The notes under the pieces: model-generated
Seen by the model: the letters and a program-made list of their open reading frames with translations, nothing else
What the model was told of the DNA's origin: nothing
Database searches by the model: none
Origin: an uncultured Siphonobacter sp.
Lineage (GTDB): Bacteria > Bacteroidota > Bacteroidia > Cytophagales > Spirosomataceae
Length of the DNA: 64,000 nt
Direction of reading: 5' to 3'
NCBI GenBank assembly: GCA_913775095.1
Contig: CAJYIW010000024.1
Coordinates: 434,001-498,000 of the forward strand
Shown: one piece after another, positions 35,427 through 43,677 of the stretch
Layout of the letters: every line of letters starts with the position of its first letter
Numbering within the stretch: position 1 is the stretch's first letter
Position numbers and translations under genes: made by a program

Positions 35427-38055
35427 TCCTCTTGATCTCGTTCAGTTTCAGCAGAGCCTCAATCGGAGTCAAGGCATTGATATCCACCCGAGACAATAAT
35501 TCTTCGATCTTCTCAAAACGCGGATCTTTCTCTGCTCCAAACAGACTCATCTGATACGCCGGAATGGCCTTGGGCACATCCCGAATCAATTCTTTATTTT
35601 TTTCTTTGATATGATCCTGCTCCAAGTGAGCCAGAATTTCATTGGCCCGATGAACCACGGCTCCTGGCATACCCGCCATTTGAGCTACGTGGATTCCGAA
35701 GCTATGCTCAGAGCCACCGGGTTTTAGTTTTCGAAGAAAAATCACCTTCGTGCCCGATTCCTTTACCGAAACATTGAAGTTCTTGATTCTTGGGAAGTCT
35801 TCCGCCAGTTGATTTAGTTCGTGGTAATGCGTGGCAAACAGCGTTTTGGGTCGGGCATTGGGTAAGTTATGCAGGTATTCCGTAATTCCCCAGGCGATAC
35901 TTACGCCGTCATAAGTACTGGTTCCCCGACCAATTTCATCCATTAACACCAGACTCTTATCGCTGAGGTTATTCAGGATACTGGCCGTTTCAGTCATCTC
36001 GACCATAAAGGTACTTTCGCCCCGACTCAGGTTATCTGACGCTCCAACCCGGGTAAATACTTTATCAACCAAACCAATTTCGGCGGCCGTAGCCGGAACG
36101 TAACTCCCCATTTGAGCCATAAGTACGATCAGGGCCGTTTGCCGGAGTAAAGCTGATTTACCGGCCATGTTCGGTCCCGTAATCATGATGATCTGCTGTT
36201 CCTCATCGTCCAGCCGCACATCGTTAGGAACATAGCTCTCGCCCAGGGGCAATTGCTGTTCAATCACGGGGTGGCGGCCTGCCGTAATCTGAATGATGTT
36301 CCCGTCATTGACCGACGGTTTGACGTAAGTATTCTTTCGGGCCGTCTTGGAGAAACTCAGCAGGGCATCCAGTACGGCCAGCACCTGAGCATTCTGCTGG
36401 ATGGGCCCTACGTATTCGCTAGCCGTTTGAATCAATTCGTTAAAAATTCGCTGTTCAATCACGAAAATCTTATCCTCCGCGTTGAGAATCTGATCTTCGT
36501 ATTCTTTAAGTTCGGGCGTAATGTATCGTTCGGCGTTGACCAAAGTTTGCTTCCGGATCCACTCCGCCGGTACCCGGTTTTTATGCGAATTCGTAACTTC
36601 CAGGTAATACCCGAAAACCTTATTGTAGGCAATTTTCAGCGAAGTAATGCCCGTATTGACGATCTCCCGATTCTGAATACTAATCAGAAAATCTTTTCCG
36701 GCATACGCAATCTGATGTAACTCGTCCAGCTTTTCATCAATGCCGGATTTGATCATATTACCCAGATTCGTTACCAGCGGCGGCTCTTCGCGTAGCTCTT
36801 TCTCGATCTTATCCAGTAAAAACTCGCAGGGGTTGAGTTGCTCGGCGTATTTTTTCAGGAGTGGTTGGTTTGCACTTTGTTGCAATAACCAGTTCCGAAT
36901 GGGTGCAATGTGCGTCAGGGCCCGCTTGAGAGCCTGCATCTCACGGGGATTGATCCGGCGAACGGCTACTTTTGAAATCAGCCGCTCCAGGTCACCGATC
37001 TGTTTTAAATGGATGTCCAGAGTTTCGGCCAGTTCCGTATCGTTCAGTAACAACTCCACCGTATTCAGACGTTCCTGAATGGGTTTTAAATCCTTGAGTG
37101 GTAACACCAGCCACTTTCGTAGCATCCGGGCTCCCATGGGCGTGAGCGTCTGGTCGAGGATATTAATCAGCGGAACCCCATTTTCCTGCTGGGCCGAAAC
37201 CAGCTCCAGATTGCGAATGGTAAAGCGATCCAGCCAGACAAATTTCTCTTCCTCTAATCGATTTAGCTTCGTAATGTGGCTGATTTCACGATGCTCGGTT
37301 TCGGCCAAGTAATGCAGAATTACCCCCGCCGCTACAATGCCTTCGGACAGATTTTCCACTCCAAAGCCCTTCAACGTAGTTGTCTTGAAGTGCCCAGTCA
37401 ATAAGGGATAGGCAAAGTCGTGGGTAAAGGCCCAGTCTTCCAGTTGATAGGTATTAAACTGATCACCGAAATTCCCCTGGAAATCAGCTTTATTTTTCTT
37501 ACAAAACAGGACTTCGGCCGGGCTAAAACTTTGCAGGAGCTTTTCAATGTAGGCTGAATTTCCCTGGGTCGTCAGAAACTCTCCCGTCGATACGTCCAGA
37601 AAAGCGATGCCAATGTTATCCTTCTGAAAATGAACGGCCGCCAAGTAATTATTCCGGCGAACATCCAGTACGTTGTCGTTGAAAGAAACCCCAGGTGTAA
37701 CCAGCTCCGTGACGCCCCGCTTGACAATTCCTTTGACCGTAGCCGGGTCCTCCAGCTGATCGCAGATCGCGACCCGTTGACCGGCTCTTACCAGTTTTGG
37801 TAAATAAGTATCCAGCGAATGATGTGGAAATCCGGCCAGTGGGGTTTCGCCGGAACCACCGTTATTGCGTTTGGTCAGGGTAATGCCCAGAATTTTACTG
37901 GCCCGCACGGCATCTTCCCCAAACGTTTCGTAAAAATCTCCCACCCGGAACAGCAGGATTGCTCCCGGATACTGGGCTTTAATTTGATTATACTGACGAT
38001 TCAGAGGGGTTTCCTTCTCCTGCTTCACGGTGCCTTCCTTCGCTGGACGAGCCAT
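35416..38055 (-). CDS. mutS: DNA mismatch repair protein MutS
   Basis: An 879-aa MutS1. The mismatch-recognition motif is GDFYETF (F41 and E43), followed by GFPHHSLDTYL. The C-terminal ATPase has Walker A GPNMAGKSALLRQTALI, a Walker B-type DEIGRGTSTYDG, and the helix-turn-helix tail. Length and all domains are normal, so it is expected to be active. It binds mispaired DNA and recruits MutL. The terminal codons and stop lie in a perfect inverted repeat shared with a transposase remnant, which may affect mRNA stability. Confidence 0.97.
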   Translation of the reverse strand: MARPAKEGTVKQEKETPLNRQYNQIKAQYPGAILLFRVGDFYETFGEDAVRASKILGITLTKRNNGGSGETPLAGFPHHSLDTYLPKLVRAGQRVAICDQLEDPATVKGIVKRGVTELVTPGVSFNDNVLDVRRNNYLAAVHFQKDNIGIAFLDVSTGEFLTTQGNSAYIEKLLQSFSPAEVLFCKKNKADFQGNFGDQFNTYQLEDWAFTHDFAYPLLTGHFKTTTLKGFGVENLSEGIVAAGVILHYLAETEHREISHITKLNRLEEEKFVWLDRFTIRNLELVSAQQENGVPLINILDQTLTPMGARMLRKWLVLPLKDLKPIQERLNTVELLLNDTELAETLDIHLKQIGDLERLISKVAVRRINPREMQALKRALTHIAPIRNWLLQQSANQPLLKKYAEQLNPCEFLLDKIEKELREEPPLVTNLGNMIKSGIDEKLDELHQIAYAGKDFLISIQNREIVNTGITSLKIAYNKVFGYYLEVTNSHKNRVPAEWIRKQTLVNAERYITPELKEYEDQILNAEDKIFVIEQRIFNELIQTASEYVGPIQQNAQVLAVLDALLSFSKTARKNTYVKPSVNDGNIIQITAGRHPVIEQQLPLGESYVPNDVRLDDEEQQIIMITGPNMAGKSALLRQTALIVLMAQMGSYVPATAAEIGLVDKVFTRVGASDNLSRGESTFMVEMTETASILNNLSDKSLVLMDEIGRGTSTYDGVSIAWGITEYLHNLPNARPKTLFATHYHELNQLAEDFPRIKNFNVSVKESGTKVIFLRKLKPGGSEHSFGIHVAQMAGMPGAVVHRANEILAHLEQDHIKEKNKELIRDVPKAIPAYQMSLFGAEKDPRFEKIEELLSRVDINALTPIEALLKLNEIKRIME

Positions 38056-38261
38056 AATGATGGGTAATTAAGAGCGTTTGGCCCGCTTTACTTTTCCTGT
38101 GAAACGGAAGTACGGGCTAAAAAAATGGGATTAAAAACAAAGATAAGTCCTGAAAGACTGGCTTTACAAGGCCTTTTCTCCGTTTTCCATGCAAAATTTC
38201 CCCATAAATACTCTTCCTGCCTACTGCGGCATTCGTCTGATTTTTTTAGGAAAAAGGGAAC

Positions 38262-38301
38262 TTGTTCCTGAATATTATTGTAATTTTGCAACCAAGTTGC
38301 A
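38262..38301 (+). promoter_or_regulatory. Promoter with overlapping palindromic operator
   Basis: TTG at 38262-38264 and a perfect -7 element TAATTTTG at 38281-38288. The perfect palindrome TGCAACcaaGTTGCA at 38287-38301 overlaps the end of the -7 box and the start site, the position of a repressor operator. It has the look of a Fur-family (Zur-type) site. The ATG follows seven bases later. Confidence 0.65.
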
Positions 38302-38307
38302 GAAGCT

Positions 38308-38865
38308 ATGAAATCGATTGTATATGCGTCCACGTCTTTAATCACGATTATTGCTCACTGGTTGTGCTGTCTCCTGCCTTTGATGGCGGCAGTGATGGGC
38401 CTGGGCGGTTCTTCGTCGATTTTAAAGTGGGCTTCAGATTATCGCTGGTATCTCGTAGGGGGTCAGGTCATTTTAATGAGCTGGTCTTTTTACCATTTAT
38501 ATTTTCAGCATAAAGCAGATAGCCGTCTGAAATGGGAAAAGGCTACGTTTTGGATGCTGCTTGCTTTTTCAGTAGCGGCCTGGAGCATTCCTCATGAGTG
38601 GTTAATGTCCAGCGACCAGAAAATGGCTACGGCTCAGGTCCAACGGGTATTTAATGCCCGTAAGCTGACGCTGGCTCTGGACGACGAAACCACTCCACAA
38701 ATGGTTGAGAAAAGCCTGGAAAATGTAGATGGCGTTTTGCAAACGAAACCTCTTGAGGAAGGCGTCGTTTCCGTCCGTTATGATTTTCGTCAAATCAGTA
38801 AAGATGAATTACTGCAACAACTTCGCCGCCAAGGCCTGCAGTTATCCGAAATAAGTTACCAGTAA
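38308..38865 (+). CDS. MerC/MerT-like membrane protein with HMA-like tail
   Basis: A 185-aa protein with four hydrophobic segments in the first 100 residues. The first contains HWLCCLLP (H17, C20, C21), recalling the Cys-containing first helix of MerC/MerT-type metal transporters. The C-terminal 70 residues (FNARKLTLALDDETTPQMVEKSLENVDGV...) follow a heavy-metal-associated (HMA) domain pattern but lack the CxxC pair. A palindrome overlapping the promoter suggests metal-dependent repression, and a His-rich lipoprotein is encoded 66 bp downstream. A role in zinc or related metal handling is inferred. Confidence 0.72.
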   Translation: MKSIVYASTSLITIIAHWLCCLLPLMAAVMGLGGSSSILKWASDYRWYLVGGQVILMSWSFYHLYFQHKADSRLKWEKATFWMLLAFSVAAWSIPHEWLMSSDQKMATAQVQRVFNARKLTLALDDETTPQMVEKSLENVDGVLQTKPLEEGVVSVRYDFRQISKDELLQQLRRQGLQLSEISYQ

Positions 38866-38879
38866 TTACGATTGCTGTG

Positions 38880-38887
38880 TAGTTTTG
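38880..38887 (+). promoter_or_regulatory. -7 element before the His-rich lipoprotein gene
   Basis: A perfect TAGTTTTG box lies 45 bp before the ATG at 38932, so this gene may also have its own promoter in addition to readthrough. No clear -33 element was found. Confidence 0.4.
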
Positions 38888-38931
38888 ATTTTCGTTGATC
38901 TTACATCGTTCATTCATCCGAAATTCTGCTC

Positions 38932-39417
38932 ATGCGTAAAGTTCTCCTCCCCCTTTCAGCCCTGATGGTTGGACTTATTATGGCTTCCTGTCAGGAAAAA
39001 GAAAACCCTCAACTCAAAGAAGCAGCGGCTATTCACAATGAAGCCCATGAAATCATGGAAAGTATTGAGCCTGAAATGGCCTCTCTGGACAGTCTTCAAT
39101 CGCAGTTAGCCAATAAGAAAATTGCCGTTACGGACACTGCCGCCGTGGCTTCCGCCATTGCTGATCTGGGTAAAGTGAAAACAGATTTTAAAGCATGGGA
39201 AGAAAATCTGGTGACGGTTCCCGGCGTAGAGCATGAACACGAACATGAGCATAAAGAGGGGGATCATGAACATCACCACCACGAGCACAAAAAAGCTCCC
39301 GATGTTGCCCCTGAACAACACCTGGAAATCCAGAAAGAAATCAAGAAAAACATTGAGCAGATTCAAAGCGAACTGAAATCGGCTAAAAGTCAGGCCGAAT
39401 CATTGCTGAAACAATAG
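38932..39417 (+). CDS. His-rich metal-binding lipoprotein
   Basis: A 161-aa lipoprotein (lipobox MASC, Cys20). The body is predicted to be a long helical hairpin or coiled coil (22-97 and 128-161) interrupted by a His/Glu cluster at 101-119 (HEHEHEHKEGDHEHHHHEHK), with ten His in nineteen residues. Such segments bind Zn, Ni, Co or Cu. It follows a MerC/HMA-like membrane protein under a palindromic operator, so it could be a periplasmic metal buffer or chaperone for the same system. No family name is known to me. Confidence 0.78.
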   Translation: MRKVLLPLSALMVGLIMASCQEKENPQLKEAAAIHNEAHEIMESIEPEMASLDSLQSQLANKKIAVTDTAAVASAIADLGKVKTDFKAWEENLVTVPGVEHEHEHEHKEGDHEHHHHEHKKAPDVAPEQHLEIQKEIKKNIEQIQSELKSAKSQAESLLKQ

Positions 39418-39432
39418 TCTGAGAGTGGTAAT

Positions 39433-39458
39433 ATTGTTTGATTGTTTGATTGTTTGAT
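39433..39458 (+). repeat. Short tandem repeat ATTGTTTG x3
   Basis: Three perfect copies of the 8-mer ATTGTTTG at 39433-39456, just downstream of the lipoprotein gene. Each copy contains a TTTG, but no -7 element is suitably placed. Confidence 0.6.
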
Positions 39459-39518
39459 TTGAAATAAACTTTATCAAATTTTTCAGACTCAATCAAAACA
39501 GCTTTAACTCATTAATAC

Positions 39519-39558
39519 AAACGCTGATTCTATGGTTTTGCCATTGATTCAGCGTTTT
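39519..39558 (+). terminator. Terminator before ribD
   Basis: AACGCTGA...TATGG and CCAT...TCAGCGTT form an interrupted stem followed by TTTTTTC. It ends the metal operon transcript. Confidence 0.75.
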
Positions 39559-39604
39559 TTCATTACATATCTTAGCTTCGCGGGAGCTATTTACTACTAA
39601 CCGG

Positions 39605-40630
39605 ATGGACGAGTTATATATGCAGCGAGCCCTGGAGCTGGCTCAGTTGGGACAAGGCTCCGTATCACCTAACCCGATGGTCGGTTGCGTGGTCGTTCAT
39701 AAGGGCCGGATCATTGGAGAAGGATGGCATCAGAAATACGGACAGGCTCATGCGGAGGTAAATGCCCTGAATAGCGTTACCGAGCGTGAGTTATTACCAG
39801 AATCCACGGTTTATGTAACCCTGGAACCCTGCTCGCATTACGGCAAAACGCCCCCCTGTGCGGATCGGCTGATTCACGAAGGAGTTAAACGGGTAGTGAT
39901 TTGTAATGATGATCCTAATCCACTGGTGGCGGGGCGGGGTATTCAGAAATTACGGGATGCCGGCATTGGGGTAACGACGGGTGTTCTGGCGTCGAAAGGA
40001 CGATTCGTTAACCGACGATTTTTTACGTATTTTGAGCAAAACCGGCCTTATGTTATTCTGAAATGGGCGGAAACCTTCGATGGCTTTCTCGCCGGACCGG
40101 ATTACCAGCCTCTACACATTTCCAATGCCCTGTCCAGAAGATTACTGCACAAATGGCGAACGCAGGAAGATGCCTTTCTGGTGGGCACGAACACAGTTCG
40201 TTATGACGATCCTCAACTGAATGTTCGACTCTGGAAAGGGAAAAACCCGGTTCGGGTTACGCTCGACCGAGCGTTGAGTTTACCTCCCACTGCTCAGTTT
40301 TTCGACGATTCTCAATCCACGCTCATTTACAGCACTTCCGAACGACAAGCCACGTCTGCTACGGAGTGGATTGTGCCCGAAGAATGGACTATTTCCTCGA
40401 TCATAAAGGATCTTCGAACGCGTTCGATTCAAAGCCTGGTCGTGGAAGGGGGAACCCGATTACTTAACTCCTTCATCGCTGAAAATCTCTGGGATGAAAT
40501 ACGGGTTTTCCGCAGTTCCAATCGCATTCACGAAGGAATTCCGGCTCCCCTTTTTCCCGCCCAACCCGTCAGTCAGGAACTGTTACTGAAAGACGAGCTA
40601 AGGATTTATTTACAGGATTCTTTCAGGTAA
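39605..40630 (+). CDS. ribD: Riboflavin biosynthesis deaminase/reductase RibD
   Basis: A 341-aa bifunctional enzyme for the second and third steps of riboflavin synthesis: deamination of diaminohydroxy-phosphoribosylaminopyrimidine and reduction of the ribosyl chain. The N-terminal deaminase has the zinc motif HAEVNAL (H49, E51) and PCSHYGKTPPC (C76, C85). The C-terminal reductase begins near RPYVILKWAETFDGFLAG and ends with LVVEGGTRLLNSFI. It stands alone; no other rib genes are near and no FMN riboswitch was seen upstream. Confidence 0.95.
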   Translation: MDELYMQRALELAQLGQGSVSPNPMVGCVVVHKGRIIGEGWHQKYGQAHAEVNALNSVTERELLPESTVYVTLEPCSHYGKTPPCADRLIHEGVKRVVICNDDPNPLVAGRGIQKLRDAGIGVTTGVLASKGRFVNRRFFTYFEQNRPYVILKWAETFDGFLAGPDYQPLHISNALSRRLLHKWRTQEDAFLVGTNTVRYDDPQLNVRLWKGKNPVRVTLDRALSLPPTAQFFDDSQSTLIYSTSERQATSATEWIVPEEWTISSIIKDLRTRSIQSLVVEGGTRLLNSFIAENLWDEIRVFRSSNRIHEGIPAPLFPAQPVSQELLLKDELRIYLQDSFR

Positions 40631-41203
40631 TGACTTTATAAAAAACCGGGATTAGCAGGCAGGATTTTCATTTTCCATCCGCCTAGATTGGTGTCCTCTC
40701 CAACTTCTTCCTTTAAAACTGGCTGGTCAGACATCAGATCAGGCGGGAGTTTCACTGCCTCCCAGCTATCTTTATTTCGAGCCAAGACGCCATAAATGGA
40801 CGTCTCTACGTGAAAAGGAAAGAAGGAATTGACGGCACAGCACCCATCCCCGGGGTTGGTGTGCTCACTAACCCCTTTACAACTGGCTGGTCAGATAAGG
40901 CACAGAAAATGTGAACCCGGTTATTACCCCGGGTTATCACCCGGAGCTACGCAGATTGAACCCCGCTGGGGTTCTTACGCTCAGTTCCAAACAGCTTCCC
41001 CATCCCCGGAGTTGGTGTCCTCACCAACCCCTTGCTTTACAGCTGGCTGGTGAGACACCAGCCAGGGCGGGAAGGTAACCCGGTTATCACCCCGGATTAG
41101 CCTCCGGGGCTATCCAGCCGGGGACTACCCAGATTGAACCCCGCTGGGTTATAACTTTCATTTCCAAACAGCTTCCTTACCTTTATTGGTTTTGACTTTC
41201 AAA
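40631..41203. repeat. Repeat-rich intergenic block with REP-like palindromes
   Basis: This gap contains a tandemly repeated unit of about 160-175 bp (copies near 40842-40998 and 41000-41177, plus a partial copy from 40671). Each unit carries a palindrome related to GTTGGTGTCCTCACCAAC (40687-40704, 40852-40875, 41008-41031), then an ACTGGCTGGT-like segment, and ends with CAGATTGAACCCCGCTGGG and CCAAACAGCTTCC. At 41043-41065 CTGGCTGGTG/CACCAGCCAG forms a second perfect hairpin. A GAGACG-type palindrome lies at 40785-40805. No protein-coding frame is supported. Confidence 0.75.
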
Positions 41204-41316
41204 CTCAAAACTCAAAACTCAAAACTCAAAACTCAAAACTCAAAACTCAAAACTCAAAACTCAAAACTCAAAACTCAAAACTCAAAACTCAAAACAGCAG
41301 CGGCGGCCGCTCAAAA
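41204..41316. repeat. Perfect CTCAAAA heptamer array (13 units)
   Basis: Thirteen uninterrupted copies of CTCAAAA fill 41204-41294. A GC-rich interruption follows (CAGCAGCGGCGGCCG), then one more unit at 41310-41316, directly next to the aroE stop codon. The array is a short-sequence repeat with no spacers. Its length probably varies by slippage. Confidence 0.95.
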
Positions 41317-41318
41317 CT

Positions 41319-42065
41319 CTAACTATTCCAGATCTCCCAGGACTTCTCGGCCTGTAGTTCCAGCATTCGGTAGCCGTTGTGCGTGGCGGCACCCTGTTCG
41401 GCTCCTTTTTTCATGAATAAAGTTTGTTCCGGATTATACACCAGATCGTATAATAGATTTCGATCAGTCAGCCTTTCGTAGGGCAAATCCGGGCAGGCGT
41501 CTACGTTAGGGTATGTTCCCAGCGGTGTTGAATTAATGATCAGCTGATACTCTGACAACAGACCTTCATTTAAATCCGCATAAGTCATAAATTCCACGGA
41601 GTCCTTACGGGAAACGGTTTTATACACAATACCTAAATCTTCCAGGACTACCCGAACGGCTTTAGTGGCTCCTCCATCACCCAGAATCAGAGCTTTGTGA
41701 GGCTGCAAGCGTTGAAATGGCTCCCACTGCTCCAGAGATTGACGGAACCCCCAGTAATCAGAGTTATAGCCTTTCAAATCGCCATTAGGCAATACCTTGA
41801 TTACATTCACGGCACCAATTCGCTCCGCCAGCGGGTCCAGTTCAGACAGAAAAGGTAATACAGCCTTTTTATGGGGAATGGTTACGTTTAATCCCTTCAG
41901 TTCAGGCCATTGGGCTAGTAACGCGGGCAGTCCATCGGCTTCGGGTAACTCGAAAAGCTCGTAAACGTGTGTTTCTGACAGCCCTTCCCGCTGAAATTTT
42001 TCAGTAAAATACCGTTTTGAAAACGAATGTCCCAGCGGATATCCGATCAGTGCGTAGAGGTTCAT
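41319..42065 (-). CDS. aroE: Shikimate dehydrogenase
   Basis: A 248-aa NADPH-dependent enzyme of the shikimate pathway for aromatic amino acids. The substrate-binding N-terminus (IGYPLGHSFSKRYF; GLNVTIPHKKAVLPFL with catalytic Lys) and the Rossmann motif LGDGGATKAV are clear; NSTPLG and the C-terminal NGYRMLELQAEKSWEIW complete the family pattern. An upstream in-frame ATG at 42146 would add 27 unconserved residues overlapping the dedA terminator, so 42065 is chosen. The stop codon lies three bases from a CTCAAAA repeat array. Confidence 0.95.
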   Translation of the reverse strand: MNLYALIGYPLGHSFSKRYFTEKFQREGLSETHVYELFELPEADGLPALLAQWPELKGLNVTIPHKKAVLPFLSELDPLAERIGAVNVIKVLPNGDLKGYNSDYWGFRQSLEQWEPFQRLQPHKALILGDGGATKAVRVVLEDLGIVYKTVSRKDSVEFMTYADLNEGLLSEYQLIINSTPLGTYPNVDACPDLPYERLTDRNLLYDLVYNPEQTLFMKKGAEQGAATHNGYRMLELQAEKSWEIWNS

Positions 42066-42096
42066 GATTCGTATAGGTTTGTAATTTCCGGCTAAT

Positions 42097-42138
42097 AAAA
42101 AAGCGTAAAGACGAATGAAACATCCGGCCTTTACGCTT
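42097..42138 (-). terminator. Terminator of the DedA-family gene
   Basis: Read leftward, AAGCGTAAAG and CTTTACGCTT pair and are followed by TTTTTTATTAG, just past the DedA-family stop codon. Confidence 0.85.
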
Positions 42139-42153
42139 GAAATCAATGAATAC

Positions 42154-42810
42154 TTAGGCAGCTTTCTTCGTCAGGAATTTTTCTTTCACGATACCCCAGA
42201 GAATGGGTAATACGGAAAGTCCAATGATTCCAAAAACTACAATTTCAAAGTTTTTCTTTACAAACTCCAGATTACCAAAGAAGTAGCCCAGCAGACTGAT
42301 GCTGGTTACCCAAAGAACGGCTCCGGCTACACAGAAGAAAATATAACGACCGTACGTCATGCTACCGGCTCCGGCTACAAAGGGAGCAATGGTACGAACG
42401 ATGGGTACGAAACGAGCAATGATGACGGTTTGTCCGCCGTATTTTGCATAATACTCTTCCGTTTTATAGAGATACTCCCGCTTGAAGAACAGAATCCGTT
42501 CGCGAGAACGAATGATACCCGAGAAATACTTTCCAATGAAGTAATTGACGTTGTCTCCCATCAGGGCGGCCACAATCAAGAGTGGAATAATGACCCAGAC
42601 AGAGAGATCATTGGTATCGCGGGCCGCCAGGGCTCCGGCTGCAAAAAGCAGGGAGTCGCCGGGTAATAAAGGCATTACAATGAGGCCCGTTTCCACAAAC
42701 ACGATCAGGAATAGAATTCCATAAACCAATAATCCGTATTCCTGAATCCATACATCCAGGTAACGATCCAGGTGTAAAAGGAAGTCTATTAGTCCTTTAA
42801 TAATTTCCAT
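42154..42810 (-). CDS. DedA-family membrane protein
   Basis: A 218-aa polytopic inner-membrane protein of the DedA/SNARE-associated (VTT) family. Recognisable are VFVETGLIVMPLLPGDSLLFAAGALA, the GDNVNYFIGKYFG-type motif, and the YGGQTVIIARFVPIVRTIAPFVAGAGSM block with the conserved Arg residues. Members are implicated in lipid-carrier recycling or flipping and membrane homeostasis, driven by the proton gradient. The phosphosulfolactate synthase homologue is encoded 34 bp upstream on the same strand, so the two may be cotranscribed. Confidence 0.92.
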   Translation of the reverse strand: MEIIKGLIDFLLHLDRYLDVWIQEYGLLVYGILFLIVFVETGLIVMPLLPGDSLLFAAGALAARDTNDLSVWVIIPLLIVAALMGDNVNYFIGKYFSGIIRSRERILFFKREYLYKTEEYYAKYGGQTVIIARFVPIVRTIAPFVAGAGSMTYGRYIFFCVAGAVLWVTSISLLGYFFGNLEFVKKNFEIVVFGIIGLSVLPILWGIVKEKFLTKKAA

Positions 42811-42844
42811 AAAGTTGAAAGACAGATGGTTGTAAAGTGTAGAT

Positions 42845-43618
42845 TTAACAGTCTTTATCCAGATTGAGAAAATGGGAGAAGGTATCCCCGCGTAGGCCCA
42901 GACGGATCGTTTCTACGGAGATTACTTCATTGGGAGCAATGTTACCCAGGTTAACGTTGGCTCCCAGGAGTTGCACGAACCAGACCTGCTGAGCCTTTTG
43001 AGGAGCTTCCCAGATGACTTTTTCAGCGGGAACCTGCGTCAGAATTTCTTCTACCAGCCCCTGACGAACCTCACCCGAAGAACGGAATAAACCTACGTTA
43101 CCGCCTTCCCGGGCTTCGCCAATGACCTTCCAGGCACCGGCGTCCAGTTCAGCGTTCATCAGCTGAATCCACTTATAAGGAGGAATGATTTTAGCTTCAT
43201 CCTTCGATCCTACTTCCGAAAGCACCGTTACCTGTTTGGCCAGAGTGGCGATATACTGCAGTTTATCATCCTGATGCATATCAATGGAGCCATCCGAAAC
43301 TTCCGCGTGTGACAAATCAAATTCGTCCAGCAGGCGACGGTAATCTTCAAACTGTCCCCGAATCACGAAGGCTTCAAACAAAGTTCCTCCAAAATAGACG
43401 GGAATTCCGGCCTCCTTGTAAACTTTCAATTTTTCTTTAAGCTTCGGAGTAACATATGAAGTAGCCCAGCCCAGCTTTACAATGTCTACATGGTCGGCAG
43501 CTATATCCAGAAAATCTTCTGCTTGTCTGATACTTAACCCTTTATCCATAGCCATAGTCAGGCCATGCGTGCGGGGCTTTTGGGTGCGGTCAGGAATTTG
43601 ATTCAAATGGTAATTCAT
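42845..43618 (-). CDS. comA: Phosphosulfolactate synthase (ComA-like)
   Basis: A 257-aa TIM-barrel protein of the phosphosulfolactate synthase family, which adds sulfite to phosphoenolpyruvate. Family-like stretches are RTHGLTMAMDKGLS, VDIVKLGWATSYV, YFGGTLFEAFVI, EVSDGSI, VLSEVGSKD, VIGEAREGGNVGLF and VIWEAPQKAQQVWFVQ. In methanogens the product leads to coenzyme M; in Bacteroidota a role in sulfolactate or sulfonolipid precursors is conceivable but unproven. The start at 43618 is preferred over 43666 because the promoter -7 box lies between them. The DedA-family gene follows. Confidence 0.88.
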   Translation of the reverse strand: MNYHLNQIPDRTQKPRTHGLTMAMDKGLSIRQAEDFLDIAADHVDIVKLGWATSYVTPKLKEKLKVYKEAGIPVYFGGTLFEAFVIRGQFEDYRRLLDEFDLSHAEVSDGSIDMHQDDKLQYIATLAKQVTVLSEVGSKDEAKIIPPYKWIQLMNAELDAGAWKVIGEAREGGNVGLFRSSGEVRQGLVEEILTQVPAEKVIWEAPQKAQQVWFVQLLGANVNLGNIAPNEVISVETIRLGLRGDTFSHFLNLDKDC

Positions 43619-43647
43619 ACGGCAAAGATTGCTTTCACGAGAAAGTG

Positions 43648-43677
43648 CAAAAGTAGCCTTGTCCAAGGGATTGACAA
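43648..43677 (-). promoter_or_regulatory. Promoter of the phosphosulfolactate synthase gene
   Basis: Read leftward, TTG (43677-43675) and a perfect -7 element TACTTTTG (43655-43648) are 19 bp apart, giving a leader of about 25 nt to the ATG at 43618. Confidence 0.7.

Noticed and set aside
39560-39604. FMN riboswitch upstream of ribD
   Set aside because: The leader after the preceding terminator is only about 45 bp, too short for the element, and no conserved FMN-element blocks were seen.
41204-41316. CRISPR-like array
   Set aside because: Units are 7 bp with no spacers and no cas genes nearby; it is a simple tandem repeat.
41186-41416. Rightward frame encoding repeated KLKTQNS
   Set aside because: The peptide is only the translation of the CTCAAAA array and runs into aroE antisense; no promoter.
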